64,000 bases of DNA from Petrimonas sp. IBARAKI (lineage in GTDB: Bacteria; Bacteroidota; Bacteroidia; Bacteroidales; Dysgonomonadaceae): assembly GCA_002356435.2 (NCBI GenBank), contig AP018040.2, forward strand, positions 3,038,001 to 3,102,000, written 5' to 3'. Position numbers and translations under genes: made by a program. Shown here in pieces: positions 29,954 through 38,994 of the stretch. The notes beneath the pieces are model-generated. The model saw nothing but the letters and a program-made list of their open reading frames with translations, was not told the origin of the DNA and searched no databases. Numbering within the stretch: position 1 is the first letter of the stretch; the number at the start of each line of letters is the position of its first letter.

Positions 29954-30562
29954 TTATAACAACACCCCCATCTTCACCAACTCTTCCTTCAGGTTCATTT
30001 CCGGAACAAGATGTATAGTCCTAAAGCCCAATAGTCTGGCAGTATCTATGTTGTGTGCATTATCATCGATAAACAACGTCTCTTCAGGGTCTATACTGAA
30101 TCGATCCAATAAAATATAATACAATTTCGGGTCGGGTTTTACGATTTTCTCGTCACCCGAAACCACCATTCCTTTTAAATAGTTGAAGAATTCATACCGC
30201 TCCATGGCCACGGGAATGGTCTCGGCCGACCAGTTGGTCAGTCCGTAGGTGTTGTAATTTTTGCTCAGGAGCTTCACCAACCGGGAGTTTTCACTAATCT
30301 CACCACCCAGCATTTCTGCCCACCGGCCATAATACATCGCAATTTCATTCTTGTATTGAGGAAACTCCTGCTGCTTTTCAGCTGTTGCGAGTGCGACAGG
30401 ACGGCCGGCATCCTGAAGGACGTTCCACGGATACGTGCAAACATTGTTCAGAAAATACTCCATCTCGGCACGGTCTTCAAAAATCTTACTGTAAAGATAT
30501 ACAGGATTCCAGTCGATTAACACTCCACCAAAATCGAAAACGATGTTTTTAATTTGCTCCAT
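29954..30562 (-). CDS. HAD-superfamily (YihX-like) phosphatase
   Basis: The 202-residue protein is a haloacid-dehalogenase-type hydrolase of subfamily IA. Motif I is VFDFGGVLIDWNP, with the nucleophile Asp and the DxGGV pattern of the YihX group (the second Asp of DxD is replaced by glycine, usual in this group); motif II is the Thr/Asn in GLTNWS, motif III the Lys in EKIVKPDPKLY, and motif IV FIDDNAHNID. It probably dephosphorylates small sugar phosphates or nucleotides. It has its own promoter and no close co-oriented neighbour upstream. Confidence 0.9.
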   Translation of the reverse strand: MEQIKNIVFDFGGVLIDWNPVYLYSKIFEDRAEMEYFLNNVCTYPWNVLQDAGRPVALATAEKQQEFPQYKNEIAMYYGRWAEMLGGEISENSRLVKLLSKNYNTYGLTNWSAETIPVAMERYEFFNYLKGMVVSGDEKIVKPDPKLYYILLDRFSIDPEETLFIDDNAHNIDTARLLGFRTIHLVPEMNLKEELVKMGVLL

Positions 30563-30588
30563 TGTTTTGCCTTAATTGCGATAAAATG

Positions 30589-30617
30589 CAAAAATAGTGC
30601 TTTTTCTTTACATCCAA
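30589..30617 (-). promoter_or_regulatory. Promoter of the HAD phosphatase gene
   Basis: Minus-strand TTG (30617-30615), 18-base spacer, TATTTTTG (30596-30589). This agrees well with the Bacteroidota consensus, 27 bases before the start codon. Confidence 0.7.
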
Positions 30618-30694
30618 CGCTTTCTTCAAGTCCTAAAATTTCGGATAATTAGTTAAAGGAAGGATTCCCGTATGCTTCATCAAGGATATTTTCC

Positions 30695-30702
30695 TATTTT
30701 TG
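30695..30702 (+). promoter_or_regulatory. -7 element of the NlpC/P60 gene promoter
   Basis: TATTTTTG, 42 bases before the start codon. A nine-codon open frame (30717-30743) ends directly in front of the ATG; it may be chance. Confidence 0.55.
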
Positions 30703-30743
30703 CACAACAAAAAAAAATGAGCTCACACAAAAAGACGGAATGA

Positions 30744-31718
30744 ATGCATAAAAAAACTGTACTGCTGACACTTCTTGCCGTCCTAATGGTTTCCTGCGGA
30801 GTAAAAAAAACAACCGTAACGCCCAGTAAAAAACTCACAGGCACCGGACAGGAGGTCATCAATTATGGAATGCGGTACCTGAACAAACCGTACCGGTTTG
30901 CCGGAAAAGGGCCACATGCATTTGATTGTTCGGGCTTCACCTCATTTGTTTTCAGGGAGTTTGGGTACAGGCTGAGCACGAGTTCGGCAGGACAAGACCG
31001 ACAGATGCCCAGCATCAGGCAGCGAGAGCATCTACAGGTGGGTGATCTAGTCTTCTTCGAGGGACGTGCACGCAACGGTAGAGTCGGACACGTAGGTATC
31101 GTGAAAGAATTGCTTCCGGGCGGAGAGTTTCGCTTTCTCCACGCATCAACCACAAGTGGAGTTATTGTCTCTCTTTCCACCGAACCTTATTACGCATCCC
31201 GTTACCTGCGTGGCGGAAGAATCCTGCAAGAAAACAATGCGTTGGCTATAGCTGAAAAAGTTCCGCGAGAAAAGCCCAAACAGGTAAAAAAAGGCGACAC
31301 CCGGAGAAATGCTTTCACCTCGGCTAAAGCCAAGGAACAGGTTTTAATCGAAGCACCTAAGACAAAAAGCGAAAAAGAGACAGCTGACATCCCACAAAAT
31401 CCCGAAACAAAGGAACTTATTGTTCATTCCCGCCCTGTAAATCAATCTCTCCCCAATTTACCTAAAAACAAACAGGGACAGGAAGAAGTCATAAAGCCGG
31501 CAGTTCAGACAATGGTGCGTCCCGATACAATTTCCGTCCCGGAACCTGCTGAAACAAAAATCATTGAAAATAAACCTATTACACACCCGGTAAAACCGGG
31601 TGAAACACTTTACTCCATCTCCCGGAAATACAACTGCTCCGTAGCACAACTAAGGGACTGGAATCCACAGCTTGGAACGGTTTTAAAGCCGGGTGAAAAA
31701 CTTGTCATCAGGCCCTGA
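30744..31718 (+). CDS. NlpC/P60 cell-wall hydrolase lipoprotein with LysM domain
   Basis: The 324-residue lipoprotein (lipobox ending LMVSC, Cys18) carries an NlpC/P60 endopeptidase domain (about residues 35-150) with the catalytic Cys in HAFDCSGFTSFVF, His in RVGHVGIV and a third polar residue in FLHAST. A long Lys/Pro/Glu-rich linker (about 165-275) leads to a C-terminal LysM domain (PVKPGETLYSISRKYNCSVA), which binds peptidoglycan. It likely cleaves peptide stems between D-Glu and the diamino acid. It is transcribed alone, divergently from the HAD gene. Confidence 0.92.
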   Translation: MHKKTVLLTLLAVLMVSCGVKKTTVTPSKKLTGTGQEVINYGMRYLNKPYRFAGKGPHAFDCSGFTSFVFREFGYRLSTSSAGQDRQMPSIRQREHLQVGDLVFFEGRARNGRVGHVGIVKELLPGGEFRFLHASTTSGVIVSLSTEPYYASRYLRGGRILQENNALAIAEKVPREKPKQVKKGDTRRNAFTSAKAKEQVLIEAPKTKSEKETADIPQNPETKELIVHSRPVNQSLPNLPKNKQGQEEVIKPAVQTMVRPDTISVPEPAETKIIENKPITHPVKPGETLYSISRKYNCSVAQLRDWNPQLGTVLKPGEKLVIRP

Positions 31719-31753
31719 ACAACGGGTGACTCCAGATTTCAGCAGGACAAATG

Positions 31754-31785
31754 TTTTGGCTGATGGCGAATTTTGCGTATTTTTG
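31754..31785 (+). promoter_or_regulatory. Promoter of prfB
   Basis: TTTTG (31754-31758), 19-base spacer, TATTTTTG (31778-31785). The start codon is 51 bases downstream. Confidence 0.75.
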
Positions 31786-31835
31786 CACCCTGAAAAAAAG
31801 GTAAAAACCAATTCAATCATTCAATCTCAAAAAAT

Positions 31836-32949
31836 ATGATAACTGCAGACCAACTTAAAAATGTGTTGGAGCGCGAGCAAGCGCTGAGGGGGTATCTTTG
31901 ACATCGATGCAAAGACTATCCAACTCGAAGAAGAAGAACTGAAAACACAAGCTCCCGATTTCTGGAACGACAATAAAGCTGCCGAAGCCCAGATGAAAAT
32001 CGTGCGTGAACTGAAAGGCTGGCTCAATGCCTACGACAAGGTAAAATCGGCCACCGAGGAGTTACAATTGGCATTCGATTTTGTTAAAGAAGGCATAGTC
32101 AGCGAAGAAGAGGTAGACACCAATTACGGCCGGGCACTCGAACTGATCGAAAACCTGGAGCTGAAAAACATGCTCCGTCGCGAAGAGGATCAATTGGGTG
32201 CGGTATTGAAAATAAACGCCGGAGCCGGCGGGACCGAAAGCCAGGACTGGGCGTCGATGTTGTTCCGCATGTATCAGCGCTGGTGCGAAAGCAAAGGGTA
32301 CAAAACTACTGTAACCAACTGGCAGGACGGCGACGACGCCGGTATAAAAACAGCCACCCTACAAGTGGAAGGCGACATTGCCTATGGCTTTCTGAAAAGC
32401 GAGAACGGTGTACATCGGCTGGTCAGGGTTTCCCCATACAACGCGCAGGGCAAGCGCATGACGTCGTTTGCATCGGTCTTTGTGGTACCATTGGTGGATG
32501 ATAGCATCGAAATTTACGTAAACCCGGCCAATATTTCCTGGGATACCTTCCGATCATCGGGAGCAGGCGGACAGAACGTAAACAAGGTAGAAACCGGTGT
32601 ACGGCTACATTACCTCTACAAGGATCCGGACACAGGCGAGGAGCAGGAAATTGTTATCGAGAATACCGAGAGTCGCTCACAAATGGGAAACCGTGAGAAC
32701 GCCATGCGGTTGCTAAAGTCACAACTCTATGAAATCGAACTCGAAAAACGCCGGACGGCACAAGCACAAATCGAAGCAGGAAAAAAGAAAATAGAATGGG
32801 GTTCACAAATCCGCAGTTATGTCTTCGACGACCGGCGGGTAAAAGATCACCGCACCAATTACCAGACTTCAGATGTCACCGGCGTAATGGACGGCGACCT
32901 GGATGATTTCATCAAAGCATACCTTATGGAGTTTGGAGGGGAAGCGTAA
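31836..32949 (+). CDS. prfB: Peptide chain release factor 2 with programmed +1 frameshift
   Basis: RF2 terminates translation at UGA and UAA. Reading from the ATG gives MITADQLKNVLEREQALRGYL and then an in-frame UGA at 31899-31901. The site is the classical autoregulatory frameshift: a Shine-Dalgarno-like AGGGGG, then CTT TGA C. A +1 shift (join 31836-31898, 31900-32949) continues as DIDAKTIQLEEEEL and gives 370 residues. The peptidyl-hydrolysis loop is present as SSGAGGQNVNKVETG. The anticodon-like tripeptide region reads VSPYNAQGKRMTSFA, that is SPY rather than the SPF of E. coli RF2. When RF2 is scarce, the UGA pause favours the shift, so the gene senses its own product. Confidence 0.95.
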
Positions 32950-32959
32950 AACGATTGGA

Positions 32960-33748
32960 CTACAGATCATATATTTCCTTCTCAATAGAGAGCCCAAAAA
33001 GGGCGAAATCGTATTTTACAGGATCACATGCATCCAATAGTCGGAGGTTTTCGGTGAGTTCCACAGCTGTTCTCCAGTCTGTTTGCCGCCGTGTGACTAA
33101 ACCCAGGCGACGAGCTGTTCTGTCCACATGCAGGTCAACGGGACAAATCAGCACTGCCGGTTGAATCCTTTTCCATAAACCGAAATCCACACCTTTTCCA
33201 TCGCAACGCACCATCCAGCGAAGGAACATATTGAGCCGCTTGCAGGTTGAATTTCTTTCCGGGGATGCCACGTGTTTCCGGGTGCGCCCGGGTGCATCGG
33301 GAGCATTGAAGAAGTATTGCCCGAAATGAATCAACGCACCCTCCATGTCCGTAAACCCGGTTTCAGGGAGAAAGGCTTCTTCCAGGCTTTCACTCTCTTT
33401 ATAATGCCGGTGTAGAAAATCCACGAACCAGAGTAAATCGGTATCGTTAAATGTACGGTGCCTGAATCCCAGCAGCTGTTTCAAATCGGATTCGGAATGG
33501 TGCAAAATAAATTCGTGGGGCTTGCCGTCGAATCGCCGTGCCAGCTCCATGGATTTCTGAATAATCGTTTTCCGTTGTCCCCAAGCGAACGTAGCGGCAA
33601 AAAAGCCCATAATTTCAATGTCCTGCTTCAAGGTGAACTGGTGCGGCACAAAGATTGGATCGTTTTCAATAAATGATGTCCTGTTGTAAAAGTCGGCCTT
33701 CCGGTCGAGGAAATCTTTCAGGTTCTTCTGTAAAATAAGCATGTGCAT
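32960..33748 (-). CDS. TIGR02757 (DUF2400) family protein
   Basis: The protein (about 262 residues) belongs to the TIGR02757 family found across Bacteroidota and some spirochaetes and proteobacteria. Typical stretches are FLDRKADFYNRTSFIENDPIFVPH near the start, DIEIMGFFAATFAWGQRKTII, and the C-terminal PVDLHVDRTARRLGL, which resembles the metal/DNA-contacting loop of helix-hairpin-helix DNA glycosylases; a DNA-repair-like role is only inference. The start at 33748 (MHML) or 33742 (MLIL) is preferred over 33766 because a -7 element at 33764-33771 overlaps the longest form. It converges with prfB. Confidence 0.85.
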   Translation of the reverse strand: MHMLILQKNLKDFLDRKADFYNRTSFIENDPIFVPHQFTLKQDIEIMGFFAATFAWGQRKTIIQKSMELARRFDGKPHEFILHHSESDLKQLLGFRHRTFNDTDLLWFVDFLHRHYKESESLEEAFLPETGFTDMEGALIHFGQYFFNAPDAPGRTRKHVASPERNSTCKRLNMFLRWMVRCDGKGVDFGLWKRIQPAVLICPVDLHVDRTARRLGLVTRRQTDWRTAVELTENLRLLDACDPVKYDFALFGLSIEKEIYDL

Positions 33749-33763
33749 CGGAATAAAACACCA

Positions 33764-33771
33764 CAAAAGTA
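33764..33771 (-). promoter_or_regulatory. -7 element for the TIGR02757 gene
   Basis: TACTTTTG on the minus strand, divergent from and 22 bases away from the -7 element of the protease gene. No well-spaced -33 TTG. Confidence 0.5.
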
Positions 33772-33793
33772 ATCTTATTTATTAAAAACGTCT

Positions 33794-33801
33794 TAAATTT
33801 G
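33794..33801 (+). promoter_or_regulatory. -7 element of the T9SS protease promoter
   Basis: TAAATTTG fits TAnnTTTG. It overlaps the ATG at 33799, so that start is not used and the ATG at 33829 is chosen. Confidence 0.55.
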
Positions 33802-33828
33802 CAACGGTCAATCTTAATTACGAACAGT

Positions 33829-36087
33829 ATGCCCATACCTAAAAATATTCAAACAATCCTCATTCCATTCCTGTTATCACTCCTTACTTCTTCCGGTTTT
33901 GCCCAGATAAGCCACGGCGGGCGACCGCTACCTGTAAATGCCAGTGCATATACCCGAAACCTGCAAAGACTGGAGACTCCCTTTGTTGAAATGCCATCGT
34001 TTGATGTTCAGCAAGCGATGCTACGCTCAGAAGCCGAAGGCAAAAAGTTTAAAAGCCTGGAGTTTGCCCACAAATTTCACGTATTTCTTCGTCCCGATAA
34101 CTCAGGTGTCACTTTCAATACGTTAGACAACAGAAAAATATGGCGGGTGGGGATCCGGTCGAGAAAAGCATACTCCCTGAATATTCTTTTTTCGAAATTC
34201 CGTTTACCCGAAGGAGCGAACGTGTTTGTGTACAACGCCGACCAATCTGAGGTCTTGGGATCATACACCCAGGAAAACAATACCGAATTAAACCTCCTTC
34301 CCGTCCAGCCCATCGCCGGTGATGAGATCATCGTGGAGTACCAGGAGCCGTTGGATGCCGCTTTTAAAGGAGAGATAGAGATCGGAGAAGTGAATCACGA
34401 TTTCCGCGGACTGTTTAGAGCAACGGAACCCAGAGATCCCCGGCAGTCCTGCCATCCCAACCTGGTCTGTTACCCCGAAGATGTTCAGCCCGGCAGTGGC
34501 GTAGTGGCTCTTATTATCAATGGAACCACTTATTGCACCGGATCGCTCGTGAATAATTCGGCTGAAGACGGATCTCCATACCTGCTAACGGCTACACATT
34601 GTATCAACAGAGACTACGACCCCGCCTTTTTGGCAAACCGCAGGTACGATATGGTCGCAGGAAGCATCGTGGCCTTTTTCGCCAATCAATCTCCGGTTTG
34701 TGATAAAGAAATACGTGGGCCGTTACAAATGACCATGGCTTCTGCCGATTCGGTCCTAATCAGTGAACGATACGACATCTCCCTGTTGAAATTCAAGCAA
34801 ACTCCCCCGAAAGAATACCAGCCTTATTATTTAGGATGGAACGTCAGCGCTTCTCCCCAACCTCCTTTTCACGGAATCCATCATCCGAATGGAGGTACAA
34901 AGAAGGTAGCCATTGAAAATGATCCATTGGCAATTGGCTCTTTCGATGACCCGAGATACAACATGGAACCCAACGGGCACTGGGCTGTTCGCGCATGGGA
35001 TGTGGCCGCAACGGAAGAGGGATCGTCGGGCTCTCCCTTGCTGGACAAGGAGAAAAGAGTCCTGGGGGCACTTACTGGCGGTGAGTCGCAATGCTCGTCT
35101 CCCCCAGGCCCTGATGTCTACTCATCGTTATACAAGGCATGGAACATTACCGGTTCGTTAGGAAATCCGAATTCATTGAAAAGTTATCTGGACCCGGGAA
35201 ACTCCCAGTTTCAACAAATTGACGGATTCAATCCCTACCTGAACCAACCCTACACCCGGAGTTCCAATTATGTGGCCACCGATTCCGTTATTCAATCGTA
35301 CTACAACTCTGTGCCGATGTTTGCGACAAACAACACGTTTGGATATAACGAGTTTGCTGAAGAATTTTACGCATCCACACCCGCCCGGCTCAATGGTGTT
35401 TTTGTTACTTCTCCCATCACAAACAACATTCAAAACCTAAACATTCGGATCAAAATCTATGCTGACAACAACGGATCGCCCGGTACACTCCTGCACGAAA
35501 CATCGCTCAGCTATTCGTTCCGTTATTATCAGGCTGGAAATTTCTACGAAACTTACCGCGATATGAGGAACAACGTAGAAAACTACGTAAAGTTCTCTGA
35601 TCCAGTGGAAGTGTCCGGAAAGTTTTTTATCTCATACACCGATGTAAGCCCGGTACCCAATGGATTTTCCCTGCTGAATGTACAACCTAGGAAAATTGGA
35701 TCGGGAATCGTATCCACTGCGTGGATGAAAAATGCAACGGGCTGGGTAAGGTCTTCCGAGAACATCGAAAATCCCATCAACACTTCGTTGCTAATTACCC
35801 CCTACGTGATTGGTACAGGACTGACTGCCCCGGATGATCCTTCACAAAAAGAAACAGAGATAAAAGCCTACTACAACAAAGCGGTAAACAGAATTTTTAT
35901 TGAATCAAACAAAGATCTGATCGCGTGGGAAATTTTCTATGTATCAGGACAAAAAGTCTTTGAAGAAAAGGCCGAAAGCAGTATCAACAGAGCCTCCTTC
36001 TCCGTTGGTCATTTGGCCAAAGGGGTTTATATCGTAAAAGTGAATGTTGACGGAATAAATAAAAGCTTAAAGGTGTTGGTAAGATAA
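33829..36087 (+). CDS. Secreted trypsin-like serine protease with type IX secretion C-terminal signal
   Basis: This 752-residue protein has a signal peptide (PKNIQTILIPFLLSLLTSSGFAQ), a pro-region, and a trypsin-fold domain resembling lysyl endopeptidase (about residues 215-460). The catalytic triad is visible as His in LTATHCINRDY, Asp in RYDISLLKF and Ser in EEGSSGSPLLDKE; paired cysteines around GTTYCTGSLV and ECQ/QCSS-type sites fit disulfides. After a beta-sandwich region the last 75 residues look like a T9SS type A sorting domain (KAYYNKAVNRIFIES, GQKVFEE, LAKGVYIVKVN, ending SLKVLVR). The enzyme is therefore exported by the type IX system and probably attached to the surface or released to degrade protein. 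Confidence 0.9.
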   Translation: MPIPKNIQTILIPFLLSLLTSSGFAQISHGGRPLPVNASAYTRNLQRLETPFVEMPSFDVQQAMLRSEAEGKKFKSLEFAHKFHVFLRPDNSGVTFNTLDNRKIWRVGIRSRKAYSLNILFSKFRLPEGANVFVYNADQSEVLGSYTQENNTELNLLPVQPIAGDEIIVEYQEPLDAAFKGEIEIGEVNHDFRGLFRATEPRDPRQSCHPNLVCYPEDVQPGSGVVALIINGTTYCTGSLVNNSAEDGSPYLLTATHCINRDYDPAFLANRRYDMVAGSIVAFFANQSPVCDKEIRGPLQMTMASADSVLISERYDISLLKFKQTPPKEYQPYYLGWNVSASPQPPFHGIHHPNGGTKKVAIENDPLAIGSFDDPRYNMEPNGHWAVRAWDVAATEEGSSGSPLLDKEKRVLGALTGGESQCSSPPGPDVYSSLYKAWNITGSLGNPNSLKSYLDPGNSQFQQIDGFNPYLNQPYTRSSNYVATDSVIQSYYNSVPMFATNNTFGYNEFAEEFYASTPARLNGVFVTSPITNNIQNLNIRIKIYADNNGSPGTLLHETSLSYSFRYYQAGNFYETYRDMRNNVENYVKFSDPVEVSGKFFISYTDVSPVPNGFSLLNVQPRKIGSGIVSTAWMKNATGWVRSSENIENPINTSLLITPYVIGTGLTAPDDPSQKETEIKAYYNKAVNRIFIESNKDLIAWEIFYVSGQKVFEEKAESSINRASFSVGHLAKGVYIVKVNVDGINKSLKVLVR

Positions 36088-36098
36088 CCGGATTTTAC

Positions 36099-37889
36099 TC
36101 ACTCCTCCTCTTCGGAGTAGTTTTCCACCAATACATCGCGGTAGTAATTAAAAACAGATGATTGTGAGAGAATTCCCTTGTAAATTCCATTGTCATCAAC
36201 AACCGGTAAGTTCCATGCTTTAGTATCTTCGAAAGTATTCATCACTTTCTCCATCGGAGTGTCGATCTTGATCTCTGCCGGCGAACCTACCATAAATTTC
36301 TTCACCTTGAAAGTATCGTAAAGCTCCGGACGAAACATAATATTCCGGATATCGTTCAACAACACAAGCCCTTGTAGTGTTCCATCATCGTTCACCACCG
36401 GAAAGATATTTCTCTGGCTGCTTGATATCACTTTTACCATATCGCCTAACGTCATCTCGGGATGAACAATAGGGATATTGGTTTCCAGCATATCCTCGAC
36501 CTTCAGGAAAGTGAGGACTGCTTTATCCTTATGGTGCGTGATCAGTTCACCTCTTTTCGCCAGACGCATTGCGTAAATATTGTGTTTTTCAAAAACTACT
36601 ATGGTCGCATAAGAGCAAATAGAGACAATCATCAGCGGTAGAAACAGCTCATACCCTCCCGTAAGTTCTGCGATGAGAAACGTTCCGGTAAGCGGTGCAT
36701 GCATTACTCCGGCCATCACCCCAGCCATCCCCATCAGTGCAAAATTTTCCTGCGGAAGATAAGTCACTAATCCCAGTTCGTTCATCGTATAAGAATAGAT
36801 AAAGCCCAAAATACAACCCATAAACAACGTGGGCGCAAAGACTCCTCCGGTACCTCCTCCACCGTTGGTAGCACTGGTTGCAAAGGTTTTAAAGAATAAT
36901 ATCAATCCTAGAAAAACAACTATTCCCCACCGGCTTTGGGCGTTATAAAAGAAACTACCGTTTAACAGTTCATTGAATTTATGGCCTCCGGCCAGGAGCG
37001 TCTCAATGGAATTATATCCTTCTCCAAACAAAGGCGGAAACAGAAAAATAAGTATACTGAGGGAGACACCGCCCAAAGCAAACCGTGTCCAGGGTTTCAG
37101 CCTGGAAAATACATCCTCGCTCCAGCTCATGGTTCGGGTGACATAAAGCGAGAGAAACCCACAAATAATCCCCAACAGTATTACATAAGGAATCCGCTGA
37201 AGGGTAAAAGCTTCCACCTGTGAGTAGGCAAACATCGCATCCGTCCCGGTAAGGATATACGATATGGTAGTGGCCGTAACAGCGGTTACCAACAATGGAA
37301 GTATAGACGATAACGTTAAATCAAGCAAAAGCACCTCAATCACAAAAAGAATTCCCGCAATAGGAGCCTTGAATATTCCGGCTATGGCGCCCGCAGCCCC
37401 ACAACCTACAAGCAACATCAGGTTCCGCTGATCGAGTTTAAAAAATCGCCCCACATTCGATCCGATAGCCGATCCTGTTAACACAATAGGAGCCTCCGCT
37501 CCTACCGATCCGCCAAAACCAATAGTGATGGAACTTGCTACCAGCGAGGTGTACATGTTGTGAGGTTTGATCCGGCTTTTTCGTTGTGAGATAGAGAAAA
37601 GAATTTTTGTTACTCCGTGGCTGATATCGTCTTTGACCCAATACTTGACAAATAATCCGGCCAGCAAAATCCCGATGATAGGATAAACCAGGTACAAATA
37701 ATTGGCTCCGGTTTGCGAAAAATTATTCGTAAGGAACAACTCTACAAAATGGATGGACAATTTCAGCAAATAAGCTGCCAGTGCGGTAAGAATACCTACA
37801 ATAAAACAGGCAAACAGCAAGAAATGGCGTTCCTTGATGTTTATCTTCCTCCAATTATGTATTTTATTGTATATTTCACTGACAATCAT
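36099..37889 (-). CDS. ClC-family chloride channel/transporter with CBS domains
   Basis: The 596-residue protein has about ten membrane helices followed by two CBS domains (about residues 450-580: VEDMLETNIPIVHPEMTLGDM and VKKFMVGSPAEIKID). The ClC ion-path motifs are recognisable: GFGGSVGAEAPIVLTG, with the gating glutamate of GxExP in GAEAP (about residue 131), and GGGTGGVFAPTLFMG, the GxFxP motif. The first motif (GSGIP in E. coli ClcA) is replaced by SHGVTKIL. It could be an exchanger or a channel; the sequence does not decide. Gene tsaC lies next downstream on the other side of its start, 9 bases away on the same strand. Confidence 0.92.
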   Translation of the reverse strand: MIVSEIYNKIHNWRKINIKERHFLLFACFIVGILTALAAYLLKLSIHFVELFLTNNFSQTGANYLYLVYPIIGILLAGLFVKYWVKDDISHGVTKILFSISQRKSRIKPHNMYTSLVASSITIGFGGSVGAEAPIVLTGSAIGSNVGRFFKLDQRNLMLLVGCGAAGAIAGIFKAPIAGILFVIEVLLLDLTLSSILPLLVTAVTATTISYILTGTDAMFAYSQVEAFTLQRIPYVILLGIICGFLSLYVTRTMSWSEDVFSRLKPWTRFALGGVSLSILIFLFPPLFGEGYNSIETLLAGGHKFNELLNGSFFYNAQSRWGIVVFLGLILFFKTFATSATNGGGGTGGVFAPTLFMGCILGFIYSYTMNELGLVTYLPQENFALMGMAGVMAGVMHAPLTGTFLIAELTGGYELFLPLMIVSICSYATIVVFEKHNIYAMRLAKRGELITHHKDKAVLTFLKVEDMLETNIPIVHPEMTLGDMVKVISSSQRNIFPVVNDDGTLQGLVLLNDIRNIMFRPELYDTFKVKKFMVGSPAEIKIDTPMEKVMNTFEDTKAWNLPVVDDNGIYKGILSQSSVFNYYRDVLVENYSEEEE

Positions 37890-37898
37890 ACTACTAAA

Positions 37899-38462
37899 TT
37901 ACTTTCGGATAATACTGATTGTGCCGTTTTTAGACAGTTTAACAATACCCGAAGGTTGGGCTTTGTTCTTGTCTTTTTGCCGGTAAGTGACAATATAATC
38001 CACTGCGTTTTTTATCTCTTCCGAAATCTCCTTGAAAGTTGAAGGTGAGGCTTCTCCACTTAGGTTGGCTGATGTAGACACAATAGGCTTGCGAAACTGT
38101 TTGCAAAGTTCGGCAGAAAAGAGTTCCGAGGTAATCCGGATCCCGACGGATCCGTCTTCCGCAATAAGGTTGGCTGCCAGATTTCTGGCGCCGTCGTATA
38201 TAATGGTAAGCGGTTTGTCGGCGAGGTCTATCAGGTCCCACGCTATGTCAGGGACATCCGTGATATAATTCTGCAGTTTTACCGGATTTTCCATCAACAC
38301 CAGCATCGACTTTGAATCGTCTCGTTTCTTTATTTCGTAAACCCGTTTTACAGCATCTTCGTTGGTGGCATCGCATCCGATTCCCCAGATCGTGTCGGTA
38401 GGGTACAAAATCACACCGCCCTTCCGCAACACTTCACATGCTTTCTTAATGTCTTCCTGCAT
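37899..38462 (-). CDS. tsaC: Threonylcarbamoyl-AMP synthase (Sua5/YciO/YrdC family)
   Basis: TsaC makes threonylcarbamoyl-AMP from threonine, bicarbonate and ATP for t6A37 modification of tRNAs reading ANN codons. The 187-residue single-domain protein has the signature GGVILYPTDTIWGIGCDATN (about residues 14-33), KKRDDSKSMLVLM and the late PIVSTSANLSGEASPS. It lacks the C-terminal Sua5 domain, so it is the short YrdC/TsaC type. YciO-type paralogues are similar and cannot be fully excluded. It is first in line with the ClC gene downstream and is preceded by the GNAT gene with a 4-base gap. Confidence 0.9.
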   Translation of the reverse strand: MQEDIKKACEVLRKGGVILYPTDTIWGIGCDATNEDAVKRVYEIKKRDDSKSMLVLMENPVKLQNYITDVPDIAWDLIDLADKPLTIIYDGARNLAANLIAEDGSVGIRITSELFSAELCKQFRKPIVSTSANLSGEASPSTFKEISEEIKNAVDYIVTYRQKDKNKAQPSGIVKLSKNGTISIIRK

Positions 38463-38466
38463 ACAC

Positions 38467-38994
38467 TTACTTGTTAATTTTTTGCATTACTATTACATCG
38501 GTAAACGAGCGGTTTAGAGAAATCCAGTCCCGCAGAACGGCAGTTTCTTCATAATTCGCTTTTTCAAACAAGGCCCGGCTTGGTATATTTCCTGCAGGGA
38601 CAAAAGCGTAAAGCTGGCGGAGTTTTAAATGGCTGAAGGCATAATCCTCCATGCATAACAATGCCTGCAACGCATGTCCTTTTTTTCGAAAATTTTCGTC
38701 CACCAAAATCCCAACTCCGGCCCGGCCGTTCAGGGGATCAAAATCGTACAGGTCAATCGTGCCTGCCGCCTTGTTACTTTCCTTCTCCACAATCATCATC
38801 CGAAGTTGCCGGGCCTGATAAATATCTTGCCGGGCATCCGCCAGGTATTGCCGGAGGGCAAATCGGGAAAAAGGTGTTAGGGTAGATCCGTTTTTCCACA
38901 GCCTGGTGTCGTTTTCCCATTGGTAAAGAAGATCGAGATCTTCGGGTTCCAACGGCCTTAAAAAGAGGGTGTCTCTGATAAAAAAGTCTCTCAT
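38467..38994 (-). CDS. GNAT-family N-acetyltransferase (RimJ/RimL-like)
   Basis: The 175-residue protein shows the GNAT fold: LRPLEPEDLDLLYQWENDTRLW at the N-terminus, IVEKESNKAAGTIDLYDFD, and the acetyl-CoA loop region GILVDENFRKKGHALQAL (about residues 96-113), followed by LYAFVPAGNIPSRALFEKANY. It resembles acetyltransferases acting on protein N-termini, antibiotics or small amines (SpeG-like). The substrate is unknown. The start overlaps by 4 bases the stop of the small membrane protein gene upstream. Confidence 0.9.
   Translation of the reverse strand: MRDFFIRDTLFLRPLEPEDLDLLYQWENDTRLWKNGSTLTPFSRFALRQYLADARQDIYQARQLRMMIVEKESNKAAGTIDLYDFDPLNGRAGVGILVDENFRKKGHALQALLCMEDYAFSHLKLRQLYAFVPAGNIPSRALFEKANYEETAVLRDWISLNRSFTDVIVMQKINK

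Noticed and set aside
30717-30743. Nine-codon leader peptide before the NlpC/P60 gene
   Set aside because: Too short to judge; no ribosome site or regulatory codon pattern is visible.
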